Below the pieces are notes generated by a model, which was not told the DNA's origin, did not search any database, and was given only the letters and a program-made list of their open reading frames with translations. This document shows positions 1 to 12,164 of a stretch of 64,000 bases of DNA, piece after piece. The stretch covers positions 496,001-560,000 of the forward strand of contig CAXKVR010000138.1 in the NCBI GenBank assembly GCA_964058845.1. The letters run 5' to 3'. This DNA is from Carex sylvatica. Lineage: Eukaryota; Streptophyta; Magnoliopsida; Poales; Cyperaceae. The translations under genes and the position numbers were made by a program. The stretch's first letter is position 1; each line of letters begins with the position of its first letter.

Positions 1-2077
1 GTTTGCACCTTGCCACAAATAAAATTTGTCTCCCGATATGTAATTTTTGTTGAGTTAATTTTTTCATTTAAATCACTCCCTGCCACTTCATCCGAACCAG
101 CAGCCTCTAATCGTCACAATGATCCCACTCTCTGGTTACCAATTTCACTGCCTTCTCCACAGCCTAGCAACTCTACTCAAGCCCATTTTCCTAAGTCCAC
201 TACATCTGCTTCTACTTCATAGCCCAAAAATCATTCCCATCAGGCCGTAATTTCTTCTCCTCTCTTGCGGGCCGAGCACCAGACCTCAACTTCTCATTTT
301 CTCTCTCCTCCCTCATTTCCCTTGCAGGCTGATAATCAGTCCATTGTCTCTCCAAATTCACAGCCCTCTGCACCTCTTCTCACCCCAGTGCCAGTTGCTC
401 TTACACCAATAGACCCACCTCAATCCAGCCATCCTATGGTCACTCGCAACAGGGAGACTAGACACCCAAAAATGTATCCTGACCATGTTGCCTACATTTC
501 TACTTCTTATGCCGAAACTGATCCCACCACTTTCAACCAAGCACATAAATTTCATCATTGGAGAGAAGCCATGGCTCATGAGATCACTGCCTTAGCAAAC
601 AATAACACCTGAGTCTTAGTTCCTCTGCCAACCAATCAACACATTATCAGTTGCAAGTGGGTCTATCGAACCAAGCGTCATGCCGATGGTTCCATTGAAA
701 GATACAAAGTGCGTCTCGTTGCCAAGGGCTACAATCAAAAATAAGGTATTGATTATTTTGATACTTTTAGACTCGTGGTTCGCCCCACTACTATTAGACT
801 TGTTCTCTCTCTAGCACTTACTCGAGGTTGGACCTTGCGCCAATTGGATGTTCAAAATATCTTTTTGCATGATGATTTAAATTAAATCGTGTATATACAT
901 CAACCCCACTGTTTTATTGATCCAACCTATCCCAACCATGTGCGCTTACTCTCAAAATCTCTTTATGACCTCAACAATCCCCACGAGCATGGTTCCAAAC
1001 ACTTAGCTCAGTTTTACTCAAAATTGGCTTCAAACCCTCTCGATATGACCCATCCTTGTTCATTTTACATTCTCTTGGCCAAACCATAATTCTCTTGGTT
1101 TATGTTAACGATATTGTCGTCACCGGTAGCCATCCCGAATTCATTCAAGAAGTCATTTCCAACTTGCAGCATCAGTTTGCTCTCAAAGATTTAGGAAAAC
1201 TTCATTACTTTCTTGGTATTGAGGTTCACACTTCTTATTTTGGCATTCACCTCTCTCAAAGAAAATACATAACCGATATCCTAAAGAAAGCCAACATGAT
1301 CTCTTCCAAGTCATGTGCCTCACCAATGGTTGCTCAACCACCTCTCTCTAAATCTGACGGTGATCCAATTAAAGACCCCCACCTCTATCGAACCATTGTG
1401 GAGGCATTGCAATATGCAACCATCACTAGACCGGATATTGCCTTTTCCGTCAACAAAGTCTCCTAATTTATGCACAACCCGACCTCCTCTCATTGGGCAA
1501 CCGTAAAGCGTATCTTGCGCTATCTAAACGGCACTTTATCTCATGGCCTTCGTTTCAAGTCTGAGTCTACCTTAACCTTACATGCATATTCAGATGCCGA
1601 TTGGGCCAGTTGCCCCAATAATCGCAAGTCCACTTTGGTATTTTGCATATTTCTTTGCTCTCATTTGATCTCTTGGAGCTCTAAAAAGCAACCAACCGTC
1701 TCTCGACCAAGCACGGAGGCCAAGTACAAAAGCCTTGCCTTAGCTAGTGCCGAACTATGTTGGATTCAATTTTTGCTTCATAAGCTTGATGTTACTTCCT
1801 CATCTCCTCTAATCCTATGGTGTGACAACATTGGTGCCACCTTCATCGCCTCCAATCTCATGTTTCACTCTCGTACAAAATACGTGGAAATTGATTATCA
1901 CTTTGTTCGAGATATGTTCTCCAATGGCAAACTTCTTGTTCAATACATTTGTGCAAAAGATCAACTTGCCGACTCATTCACAAAGCCTCTTACCACTCCA
2001 CGATTTCTATTTCTACGTGACAAGCTGACTGTGACAATGGCACTGTCACCTTGCGGGGTGGGGGGGGGGGGGGGGGC
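1..2077 (+). mobile_element. Degenerate Ty1/copia polyprotein (integrase end, reverse transcriptase, RNase H)
   Basis: The last part of a copia pol gene runs in from the left edge. Translation gives the integrase C-terminus, the reverse transcriptase (WREAM, KWVYRTKR, RYKVRLVAKG, then DLGKLHYFLGIEV) and copia RNase H (SDADWASCPNNRKS, STEAKYKSLA, DQLADSFTKPL). It is dead. In-frame stops lie at 220, 610, 742 and 883, the frame shifts near 1055, and another stop lies at 1464. The stop at 610 replaces the expected Trp, so TGG became TGA. The active-site YVDD reads YVND, so one catalytic Asp is lost as well. The 5' half of the element is outside the window. Confidence 0.95.
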
Positions 2078-2320
2078 TGATATAATATAAATGGAGGCAT
2101 CCATTGTTACATTAAATGGACAATAAAAATATTCCACACCTAATTATTCAGATAATATGCACATTGTCTGGACAGCTCACAACTAGAATTGACATTATAT
2201 AAAATGTAAATAGATAAATGTAATTAGTGATTAGTAGAATAGCATATTTGTAAAAAAAATTAATCAATGAAAGATTGAAATTATATCTATCTCTTCTTCT
2301 TTTCTATAGCTATTGTTTCA
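2054..2320 (+). repeat. Polypurine tract and 3' LTR of the copia element
   Basis: A G-rich tract (GGGGTG followed by a long G run, 2054-2076) is the polypurine tract. The LTR starts directly after it at 2078 with TGATATAATATAAATGG. The most likely end is the TTTCA at 2316-2320, giving a short LTR of about 243 bp. The end is inferred from the TG...CA rule only, because the 5' LTR is outside the window and the target duplication cannot be checked. Confidence 0.65.
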
Positions 2321-2390
2321 AAAGAAAAAATTGAATACTCTATGCGTATCAAAAAAAGCTGAATACTCTATATATGTTTCATACCATAAT

Positions 2391-2512
2391 GTGACGTGAC
2401 CACGTAACGTGACGTGGCATGTAATTTTTGCTCAATAGAGTCACATCACGGAATAGTTACGTCACGTAATTGACACACGTGACGTTTCGTGACACATTGT
2501 GACAAATTTCTG
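2391..2512. other. Cluster of ACGT-core / TGACGT motifs
   Basis: Eight ACGT cores fall within about 105 bp, several as TGACGT or CACGTGACGT, with reverse-complement related blocks at both ends. ACGT cores bind plant bZIP factors, but no gene start can be placed nearby. The block could instead be the remnant of a small inverted-repeat element. Confidence 0.4.
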
Positions 2513-3073
2513 TCTCAAGAGTTGTCGATCGAATTTCCGATCAAAACCGTCTGATCTGTCTGATCTGTCTAATCTATGTGGCGACCGAAATTGTTGAATT
2601 CCCATCAAAATTTGTACTCATTTACTCTAAACTGATTTTAAAGTTATACGCGCACTTGAAAGTTTGAAACCAAAATCGGACGGCCCCATTTTATTTTACA
2701 CACCTCTGGCTATATTGGATCAGATATATGGTGCTGCCAAGGCGCCAAATCTCCCAAAATATCACCAGCTCCGGTCGTTGGATAACGACCAGGGATCGAT
2801 CAACGTGGCATTACTTGATTGGCTAGGAGGCCACCTATCACGTGAAGGGTTGAGGTGCATGTCCAGCAGGCGTACGTATCTGACACGTCATCCCAATAGC
2901 CGAATTTTAAAATGGTTATGGGATGAAGCCGCCAGCCCACTTCTTGTTTGTTCCAAGTAAATCATCCCTCCCACGTGGCCTCCCTAGCCTTTTCCCCTTG
3001 ACCTAATTATATTTGCACCGGTTTCATTCTTCTAATCTTTGCACCAGCCTTCACAAATATCATATTAAGATAA
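2513..3073. other. GC-richer non-coding stretch with two G-boxes
   Basis: Less AT-rich than its surroundings. It contains two CACGTG G-boxes (2839-2844 and 2972-2977) and GACACGTCATCC, as in light- or ABA-responsive promoters. An open frame at 2664-2960 has no recognisable domain and is probably chance. No downstream gene on either strand was found, so this may be an orphan promoter fragment. Confidence 0.3.
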
Positions 3074-3082
3074 ATTTGTACT

Positions 3083-3480
3083 GAGTCCAATTAGTATGAT
3101 ATCGGTGTCATATGACACTAACTATAAAATTGATTGGTTATATTTCAAACAACTAATTCAAGTCATTCAAACTGATTTACTTTATGAGTGATGTGTTTAT
3201 ATGTAATTTTTTTTATTTTTTTTAGTTATTTTAGTATCAAATCAAGCGGTTAAAAATATTGAAAAATGAATGCATTATAATTAACTTAAAAACTCACACA
3301 TTTGACTGCTCGACTTGATACTAAATAAATTCAAAAATATATAAATTTTGCATGTAACGCGCAACTAATGAAATAGACAGGTTTGAATTATTTGGATTCA
3401 CCATTTGAAGTCGATTCGATAGGTTTTGAAATTAATGTTATATATACTGAAATGACACTAATGTCATACTAACTAGACTC
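3083..3480. mobile_element. Mutator-type MITE, family M1 (copy 1)
   Basis: The ends are imperfect inverted repeats, GAGTCCAATTAGTATGA on the left and its complement (GAGTCTAGTTAGTATGA) on the right. They are flanked by ATTTGTACT and ATTTATATT, a 9-bp duplication with two mismatches. The interior shares CAAGCGGT and AATGAATGCA blocks with the element at 63343-63756, so both belong to one family. No coding capacity. Confidence 0.75.
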
Positions 3481-3489
3481 ATTTATATT

Positions 3490-5570
3490 TTTCTTTTCTT
3501 CTTGTAAACTAAATTTATATACTCTTATTGGAAAAGTTAATTTAATCATCTCAACAATTCCGTCCAGATTTCAGTGGTATTTTATTTACATTACAATGTT
3601 CTCTAACCAATCTAATTTATTGCTTACTGATGTCTAATTCCTTTTGTAACTTTAGATATCAACATTATATTGATAATTACTAAATCAATTATAAACATAA
3701 CATCAATCTTGTATTGTTAACAACAATCACCAACTCAAACTCAATATAGCATTAATCTTTTACTATTTATTTTAAAGAAAGATGGAAGTCAAACCTACAA
3801 GTATAGACCATTATTATTATAACAAATAATATTCCTCATCCAAATTTCAAATTCAAAACCTTCACATCGAAGACTATGTGCTTTTGTCACTAGATCAAAA
3901 GTTAGTTCTTATTAATTTTTTACTATTACTAGTAAGTAGTAACACACTAGATTAATTAAAGTATCCTTTTAAGTAAGCAAAATTATTTATTATTTACATT
4001 TGATATCAAAAAAATTGGTTTAAATAATTCATAGTTAAAATTGTGAAAAGTATCAAAATTGTGGTATATACAATCTAGATGAAATTTCATTTGAAAACGC
4101 TTTTAACATGTAAAGTTCTCTTAAGAAATGAGTCAAGAATGATTTTACATTTATTAACATACTTTTCATTATGAACATCACTGTAAAACACTAAACATAA
4201 TTGTCATTTTAGAATTTTTATTCTTTTAAAAATAAATAAATTCTCGTTATATATAAAAATATATAAAACATAATTATTTTTATTTTAAATTAGTCTGGAT
4301 AAGATCATAAATGACATGAGAGCATTAGCTCTGACTAAGTACCATGACATTAATAGTCCAATCTCAATTAATTCTTTGACCTCGCCGTGAACATATCGAC
4401 CGAATCCTGGCACTATTGGAAAATGAAGCTCTCTCAGTTCAGTGATTAGAGTTTGAGAACAGTGGAACCGCTTGACCTCTTTTAAAATATAAAAATTATT
4501 TTAGTATTTTCTTTTGAAAATAATTATTTTAGTATTTTCATTTTACTAATAAACAATGATATACTTTTTATCGCATTAATTTGTTGAATCTTGTTACTTT
4601 AATAATGAATTATTTCTCATACTCTCTTCATAATAAATAACTAAAACTTACATCATTATTAAATTACTAGTATCGTGCTCATGGGTTGCAACGTGAACAA
4701 ATTATAAAAGAAAAACATATTTTTAGAGAAAAAAATCAATGAAATTTATTCTCAGAAACCAATGTAGAACTAAATCACTCAAACACTTGACTAATAAGAA
4801 TCAAATTACTTGTTTGTCGTCCATTAATTTATCTTCTCGATCCTAATAGTATTAATAGAGAAACAAACAATACATTTTTTTCAACTTCTTTAGTCAGAAT
4901 GCTATGTAAAATCAACAAATAAAAAAATTAACTTTTCTGACCAGGCCCCAGACCGACTGCTTGATGTTGTTTATTTCAGTCCCAACGTTCACAATTTTCA
5001 TTTATACTTTTTAGTTGAGCATCAGTTCTCATCTATCACTTATAATCAGTAGCTCTTCTGATGAGAAGTTCAGTGCTCTTCTTTTACTTATGGATCTCAC
5101 TGTTCCAACAAAGACACCAAATTAATTACTACCACTGGAACAAAAACTTCATAATTCAACACCATTTATTGACTACAATTTTATAAATTAAAAAAGTATA
5201 TCTAATTAGTTAAAATATTCTCAAAAACTCAATTAAACTCAAAAATATAATACTTTTAGTAACAGAAAAAAAGGAGTATTGAGGATTTAATTTTAAGAAT
5301 TACATACTCATCAAGAAAAGAGATAATTCTTCCATGTTTCTCAAACAAAAATGAAAGTTAAAGATGTCAATAGTAATAATCTAATGTACAATATTTTTAA
5401 CAAAATAGAGATACTTGTTTTAAGGTTGTTGGATTTGAAGGAGTTCACAGCTTGACCTACACTTGGCACATCTTTTTTTTTTTCGATCACAAGAACAAGC
5501 AAAAATAAAGCTAACAAAGCACACATGTATTCTCTATTTCTTCAGTTGCCAACGTTCAGAAAAATACACA
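3490..5570. other. AT-rich intergenic DNA, nothing recognised
   Basis: Both strands were read. There are only A/T-rich runs and short chance frames, with no domain, splice-consistent exon or clear inverted-repeat element. Confidence 0.5.
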
Positions 5571-5572
5571 TC

Positions 5573-5719
5573 TAAACAAGCCCCATTAACGATGTGTTTT
5601 TCTATAATTAACTTAATTTACACAGAGTCAGCTACAAAGCTCAATGACCTGTTTATTTAACGATGTATTTTTCTATAATTAGCTTAATTTAATAAACATT
5701 TAAACAAGCCCCATTAACC
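5573..5719. repeat. Interleaved short direct repeats
   Basis: Two direct repeat pairs are interleaved. TAAACAAGCCCCATTAAC occurs at 5573 and 5702. A unit of about 33 bp beginning AACGATGTRTTTTTCTATAA occurs at 5589 and 5659. The order suggests a local partial duplication. Confidence 0.7.
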
Positions 5720-6908
5720 CACACAAATACACATCAAATTATGGATACATATTTAACTAACAATAGCACGTCGGTCTAAGTTATCCGTAAAACAAGTTAC
5801 TTCATATTCACACATGTAATCACTGCCACAAGCGATTCTTATATTCTCATAACACAATTCCTTAAACCGCTAATCCATCTAACATTGGAAGGCCGCCAAC
5901 CAACTGTGGGAGTCTACAACCACAAATCAAATTTTAACCTCAGACCGGCTATCCCGCTAAATATGTCATCATAATCCAATATGCAATATCAACATTCAAA
6001 TCAACCATACAAAATAAAAACATAAATTATAGAGAAGTCCGATTACCTGATAACGAGAATTTTGAAACTTCAAGTCAGATTGCAACAACAACTTATAATC
6101 ACGGTGATGTAGTTGAAATTCAAATTGAACATACAATAAAATTATCCTTGATCGATTGTGAAAGAAAAAGAGAAAAGATGTGTGATCTTATTTGGATCGT
6201 GTTTGGATTCCGTATGAATTTGATACGGTGAAGAAATTGAAATGGGGCAGTACTCAATGGAAATCAAACAGAGAATAAGGCAGGTATATATTATTTATAG
6301 GAGGTTTAATTAATAGGTGCGGGTTTTTATTTTTTTAGTTTTGTTTCTCTATAATCGAATCAAACAGAGAATAAGACTTTAAAAATGAAACGGTTTTACC
6401 ATTTATACACAATTGCCACAATAGCTGCCTGGAAGGAAATGTTATTATTTTATGGATAGAAATAGAAATAAAATCGTTTATCTACATTTTTGACAGTTAC
6501 CATTTGTCAATTGATATGCTATGTATTTGTCTCAATCATCCAATTATAACATAAATAATACTTTATCATATTCTTCATTTTACATTGACAATTGAAAACA
6601 AAAATTATTAATTTATTTTTTATCATACTAAATAATACATAGAAAATAAAATAAAATTAATCGTTATATTAGTTGATATCAAAATCCTTTATTTCATTTA
6701 AAAGATTTTTTTAACAGATATGTATGTGGTATATATAAAATTATAAAAATAATCTTTAAGCATAAATAGTAATAATTCAAAATTTTCGGGATGTTATAGA
6801 AAAGTGGAGCCTGCTCAATTAAAGAGGGAGCAATAAGGAAATAAAGAAATAAGGAAACAGAGAAATATATAGCTAAATTTCGGATACTGCTCAATTTTAA
6901 TTGTAACG
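5720..6908. other. AT-rich intergenic DNA, nothing recognised
   Basis: No gene, transposon end or RNA gene could be supported on either strand. Short open frames here have no domain and match the base composition. Confidence 0.5.
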
Positions 6909-6917
6909 TACGTATTA

Positions 6918-7476
6918 TATATATTTTTTAAATAGAATTAGTTTTAAAGGTTTTACTGGAAACAGCTCTGATCAGATTAAAATTCGAAATATAGCCTCCA
7001 CCGATCCTACGGATCGGTGGAGCAAAAACAAAAAATTCCTACACTGATCCGTAGGATCGGTGGAGCTCTTTTTAACCCTCTGCCACAAGCGCTAATCCCA
7101 CGCTACACCACGCCACAGAAAATCACAAGCGCTGATCCCACGCCACACCACGCCACAGAAAATCACAAGCTCTGATCCCACGCCACACCACGCCACAGAA
7201 AATCTCGCACGAAAATCCCTACACCGATCCTACGGATCGGTGGAGGCTTGCTTTAAAAATGCCCCGCACGGGGTGGAGGGTTTTTGGTGTAATTTTTGGT
7301 GTGGCGTGTGGCAGAGGGTTAAAAAGAGCTCCACCGATCCGTAGGATCGGTGTAGGGATTTTCGTTTTTTGCTCCACCGATCCTACGGATCGGTGGAGGC
7401 TATATTTCGAATTTTGATCTGATCAGAACTGTTTCCAGTAAAACCTTTAAAACTAATTCTATTTAAAAAAAAAATC
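6918..7476. mobile_element. Foldback/Mutator-like element built of repeated hairpins
   Basis: Long inverted arms (TTAAATAGAATTAGTTTTAA on the left, its complement on the right) bound the element. TACGTATTA and TACGTATTG flank it, a 9-bp duplication with one mismatch. Inside lie five copies of a near-palindrome of about 23 nt with the stem CCACCGATCC/GGATCGGTGG (6998, 7043, 7223, 7331, 7374), present in both orientations. Between the arms are three 40-bp tandem repeats (7085-7204) containing CACGCCACACCACGCCACAG. There is no open frame. Confidence 0.8.
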
Positions 7477-7485
7477 TACGTATTG

Positions 7486-7950
7486 TGTGGCAGTACACGT
7501 GACAAGTATGTTTTTAACTAAATTTAGACTTATATACATAAAACACATACATTCAATCAAAATAAGACAGATTATGTGATTGAAGGGCTGAGATTAAATT
7601 TGAAATTTGATCTTTCAATCATAGCCGTTGGCAGATTAGACACTTAACGTGCTTAATAATAGAACTTCTGTACATCTCTCTTTATAACATTTAAAATTTT
7701 AACCTTACAAAAATGTTAATCTCATATATTATATATTATATATATACTTATAATATAAGTACCTACAACGGCTAAAAAATTAATACATGATCATATCTCA
7801 AAGAAATAGGTTGATAATTAACTTGAATACAATGGACCACGTCCAGGATTGCCTAGTCCCTGGTCTGTTCCTTCTGGTCTGTTCCTTATTATAAATGAAA
7901 ATTGACCAAATAAAGGGGCGAATCCACAGTTCGTCCCATTAGCTCCCTCT
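7486..7950. other. Intergenic DNA upstream of the PEL-like gene
   Basis: AT-rich. It includes a TATATATTATATATATA stretch near 7720-7745 but no element ends or coding signal. The distal promoter of the gene starting at 8086 probably lies in its last part. Confidence 0.4.
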
Positions 7951-7952
7951 CG

Positions 7953-7960
7953 TATTTATA
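7953..7960 (+). promoter_or_regulatory. Probable TATA box of the PEL-like gene
   Basis: TATTTATA lies 126 bp upstream of the start codon. A strongly pyrimidine-rich (CT) leader typical of a plant 5' UTR follows it and runs to the ATG. Inference from position and composition. Confidence 0.5.
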
Positions 7961-8085
7961 CCAGTAATGCCATCTTCTTCTCTTTATCTAATCATCTCCC
8001 TCCATCCTCTCAACAATCTGCCCCCAATCATCTTTCCCTGATCCTCTCTATCTCTCTCTTTCCTCTCACCCTCTCTCTAGAAACC

Positions 8086-9115
8086 ATGGCACTAGGTGGT
8101 TCCTCAGCTGCTGCCTACATCCACATGGTACCAATTTGTTCTCCATGTATACAAGCATTTCATGTAATTACAATGTATCTTTTAGTTTTATTCACATTCT
8201 CAGCTTCTAATTAACGCTCTTTCTCGAAACCATTCATAGGTGCAACACCTAATAGAGAAATGTATGGTCTTTGGGATGAGCATGGAGGAGTGCATCGAGA
8301 CTCTGTCCAAGCATGCTAACATTGGGCCGATAATTACTTCGACAGGTCCTGATATATATTTTAGGAAAAATTAGTTATTTGTCACTCTAAACTCTTTAAA
8401 TTTAAAAAATATCATTTAAAATTTTGAAATTGTAAAAATGTCACTCTAAACTTCACTAATTCATAATTTTGCCACTCCAAATAATTACATAATTTTGCCA
8501 CTCCAAATAATTACATAATTTTGCCACTCCAAATAATTAATGACGAAAGTATTCTTCTTCTCCTATTTTCTTTTCTTCTCCTGCCATGACGAAAGGCACT
8601 GTATTCTGATGCACAACGCGCAGTTAAGGGAAATTTCGGATGTTATCTCAAATTAAGTTACTGATTAAGCAAAATAATTTTGATGTGTGATGAAGAATTT
8701 CAAGTATTAATTAAAATTTTGACAATCAATGAAGAAACTTAATGTAAGAAGCATCTTTGGTGAGAATACGTACCGAAAAAATATCGCCAAATAACAGGGA
8801 AGCTTGCTCACAAATAAAGTGAAGCTGCTGCTCTTTGGGATTTCCAGAGCAGAGATATTTGAGTTACTCGCCTTTTGGGATTTTAAACAGGTATCATATA
8901 TAGCATATTAACTTATTAAGATAAGCCATCAAAATCTGAAATTTTGCAACCCGAATTCATTAGTCATGGCAGTCGGATTAGTCATTGAATGAGAAAATAA
9001 TGAGATCGCTTGAGCTTACTTTTTGTTTGTTTGTCGTGCAGTGTGGAAGGAGCTAGAGAAGGAGAACAAGGAGTTCTTTAGGACGTACGGACAGTTGAGA
9101 AAAACAACACAATGA
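8086..9115 (+). CDS. PEL/RPGE-like small protein (TIGR01589 plant-specific domain)
   Basis: Three exons join at 8086-8127, 8240-8345 and 9042-9115, with GT-AG introns. The product is about 73 residues. It begins MALGGSSAAAYIHM, continues VQHLIEKCMVFGMSMEECIE and LSKHANIGPIITST, and ends with VWKELEKENKEFFRTYG. This is the conserved core of the plant TIGR01589 family. Arabidopsis members are linked to a pseudo-etiolation-in-light phenotype and to repression of photosynthesis genes. The start is the first ATG after a CT-rich leader, in an AAACCATGGC context. The family usually runs on for some 20 further acidic residues after the core; here a stop follows RKTTQ, so the C-terminus is short. Either the tail is lost or a further exon is missed. 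Confidence 0.85.
8462..8539. repeat. Three 26-bp tandem repeats in intron 2 of the PEL-like gene
   Basis: The unit CATAATTTTGCCACTCCAAA plus TAATTA occurs three times head to tail without mismatches. It lies wholly inside the 696-bp second intron. Confidence 0.95.
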
Positions 9116-9701
9116 CAACCTGAACTTTGACCAGAGTTACTGTAACTGTCAGATCCGACTCTGCTGCTTTTCTCTTAGAAAAACAGCACCCTACTTGCAT
9201 CTCATCTCAACCGTTTAAATTGAAACAATGGCTTAGATTATTTTAATTTTCTCTTCTTTTCATTTATTGTATTATAATGTATGTTTATAATAGCATCTAG
9301 CAATATTTTAGCTAGCTGTAGATAATACTTATTAACCCAATTTCCTGGAATCCATATCTTCTGCATTAACGTAACTATTGAGTTTATTTTTTCGACCGTG
9401 TGATTAGAATTCGGGCCAATCTGGTCCATGCCTATAACGCACGGGGTCATTAAATATTAGTGTGAATTTGAATCAGATGGTCCAGATCTTAACACAGAGG
9501 ATACGAATTCAATTTCCTGATAGAGCCAAGTCAGTTCCTCAAATCAATGGCCATTTTGCCCCTGTCATGAGTTATTTTAATTTACATTAAACAAAAATTG
9601 GAATTTTAAAGGTGTCAAAGAGATTGATTGGTTGGATGTGAACATTAACATAGAGTTGCTCAAACAAAGCAATCTTGAAAAGAAGATTATTTAGTAGTTA
9701 T
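9116..9701. other. 3' UTR of the PEL-like gene and intergenic DNA
   Basis: The first part is presumably the 3' UTR. The remainder has only short chance frames and no recognised element. Confidence 0.45.
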
Positions 9702-9707
9702 TACCAA

Positions 9708-10405
9708 CCTATGTTGCATGGATATGAGTACGGGTATCATATTAGATACGATACGAATACGGCGATACAGCAATTTTAAAAAATCTAGAATACAATACGT
9801 CTATTATATAAATTATTTTTTATTGTTTTATATATTGTATTTAGATAATTATAATTTAAAATCAAATTTGTACAAAACAATAAAGGCTTACTCTAAATAT
9901 AGGTTAAATACAATAGTTACTAGCTTATAACATATGTGATATTATAGTGTGGTGTTAAAGGTTTTGCCTCTAACTTGCATTTTTCAAGCTCGAATCTCAC
10001 CAACAGCAGAAAAAAAAATGTTCATTTTCACTGGTCTACGGCGTGGTTCACGCGTGGGGGAGGGGTTCACAGCGCGAGAATAGTCCATGGCACTGTTCAC
10101 TGGCGCGGGAGGGGTTCACAACGCGGCTCATGGCATGAGAGTGGTCCACGATGCGGCTCACGGACGCAAGATGCGTGCGGATGCAATTTCTGAATTTGAT
10201 CCGACCGTATCCCGAGGTGTCCAACCGTATCTATACATATCCCTGACTTTCAACGGAGTATCAGCTGAGTAAGAATATGCCACGTAGGCCGATATGCCAA
10301 CTGGCGTATCGGATATGTATCGTGGTCATATCGGACGCGTATCGATTTCTGATACGTGTATGACACGGATACGGACTCCAATCTGGAGTATCCGAGTAAC
10401 ATAGG
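9708..10405. mobile_element. Terminal-inverted-repeat element with GATACG-rich interior
   Basis: Ends are CCTATGTTGC on the left and GTAACATAGG on the right, flanked by the direct repeat TACCAA. Subterminal sequence on both sides is rich in GATACG/CGTATC words. The middle is GC-richer, with repeated TTCACxxCGCGxxx blocks (10035-10170) that create long chance frames. No transposase domain is visible. The superfamily is not clear. Confidence 0.6.
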
Positions 10406-10411
10406 TACCAA

Positions 10412-10653
10412 CAAACATATGTACTAGCAAAAAATTGTTGGTAAATGAATTAAAAAACCTGCAAAGAGGACTATTTGGTAGTTGGTACCAGAAAAACAAG
10501 CAATCTTGTAAATGATGACCTCCTTTATATTGTGCTTGTTTATGGCGAAACGAGCGAGTTCTCCGCTCTCGAATTTGTTTCCCCTCTCTTTGAGCTAACT
10601 ATCATCAAATTGAGGTGGAGGGAGAGTCATGAAAAAAGCGCCAGCGGTAGGAT

Positions 10654-10691
<38 letters not shown>

Positions 10692-11090
10692 CGAGGCCGG
10701 TGGGGTCAAGGAGAGTACAACCGGTGGGTTGAGGAGGGCCATGGTGCAGTTCTAGCGGGTTTAATTGGAATTCATCAAACGATATGTTATTCAAGCAAGA
10801 GGTTAAAAGTTTTTGATCGAAGTGGAAGATGCACAGGAGGTGGGAGAGAGAGGAGGGCTTGAAGAGAGAGAACAAAGAGGATGCAGATGCGAAGAAGCTT
10901 GAATTTGGAAGAAGAAGATGTTTCGTTCGGTTCCACACGTGAGAATTGCATATGAGAATAGAGTTGCTTTATTATTCGGACAGAGTGGACAGATCAAAAT
11001 ATATTATTATAACAAAAGAATCATGTTAACCATTGATAAAATTTGAATGGTTAGATGGGATGCAAGTAGGCTCCTGCTTTTTCTTCCACT
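10412..11090. other. Intergenic DNA with a (GA)n microsatellite
   Basis: An AG dinucleotide run at about 10660-10690 creates overlapping low-complexity frames on both strands that are not genes. Otherwise nothing was recognised. Confidence 0.5.
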
Positions 11091-11098
11091 ATTCAGTG

Positions 11099-12164
11099 TA
11101 GGGGTGCACAGAAAGTTTACGATTTGAAATTCAGTTCAGAATTAATTCAAATTTAATTTGCTAATAATTAGAGTTGAAACTGATTCGAAGCAAAAGTGAC
11201 TCGAGTTTACTGATTCGGTTGATTTATGAGTTGAATTCAAGTTACTTCCAACTCGGTTCAGAATCAACTCGGTTGGACTCACACCAAACCCTAATCCATA
11301 TATTACTAATTTTTATGTCTCCAAACCTTATACTTGTTTGTAATATTTGACAATTTGATAAATTATATACTATTTCTTTTGTTTTGTTAGTTTATTACAC
11401 TATATATTGTTTTGTTAGACTTTATCTCTTTAGTAACTTTTAAGAGTGAGTCTATGGTACTATGCATATCACGGGTTGGTCCGTAATATGATTTAATATT
11501 TTTGTTTTCAAAATCATAACGGACGATTCGAACCGTTCAACACATTCTCCATATAAATATGTACTTGCAGACCAAATTTTATATTTTTTAGAATTTTTTT
11601 ACTATTTTTTAAGATAGGTAGAAAATCACTTGATCTGAAAATTCTGGACCATCCAAAAATAATAATTTTTTACGTATCTTAAGAAATGTAAAAAAATTCT
11701 AAAAAATATAAAATTTGGTCTGCAAGTACATATTTATATGAGGAATATGTTGAACGGTTCGGATCGTTCGTTATGATTTTGAAAATGAAAATATTGAATC
11801 GTATTACGGACCAAATCGTAATATGCATAGTACCATAGACTCACTCAACTTTTAATTATGTACTATTTTGATATTTTCTTAATTTTAATTGTATTGGCCA
11901 TTGTTTATTGTCTTTAATTGTGTATTATTTTGGTAAACTATGTATTATTTATTTTATTAGAATTAAATTAGATTATCTCACTATATAATTTATTATGAGT
12001 CATGAGTCGACTCGCTTCAATTCGAGTTGTTCACAAGTTGATTCAAATTAGAATTTTTGATTCAAAACTGAACTGACAACTCGGACTCAACTCGATTCAT
12101 TAGTTTGCGAATTGAATCTAAATTGTCCTCAACTCAGACTCAATTCAGCTCATAAGCAGCCCTA
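11099..12164. mobile_element. hAT-type non-autonomous element, interrupted by a nested MITE
   Basis: Left end TAGGGGTGCAC, right end complement TAGGGCTGCTT, with a perfect 8-bp target duplication ATTCAGTG at 11091-11098 and 12165-12172. Both arms are rich in ACTCG/CGAGT words. The Mutator-type MITE at 11444-11846 sits inside it. The element proper is about 650 bp and non-coding. Confidence 0.88.
11444..11846. mobile_element. Mutator-type MITE nested in the hAT element
   Basis: The element is almost entirely palindromic. It starts GAGTGAGTCTATGGTACTAT and ends with the complement. A perfect 9-bp target duplication AACTTTTAA is present at 11435-11443 and 11847-11855. Both arms carry ACCAAATTTTATATTTTTTA. 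No coding capacity. A decayed relative may lie at about 29445-29680. Confidence 0.93.

Noticed and set aside
2664..2960. 98-residue frame in the G-box region
   Set aside because: No domain or homologue recalled; promoter-like composition explains the lack of stops.
9975..10272. GC-rich frames with His/Arg/Gly
   Set aside because: They lie inside the inverted-repeat element and come from imperfect local repeats of TTCAC/GCGCG words.
10627..10938. Overlapping frames including a 103-residue minus-strand frame
   Set aside because: Created by the AG dinucleotide repeat; no domain and both strands equally open.
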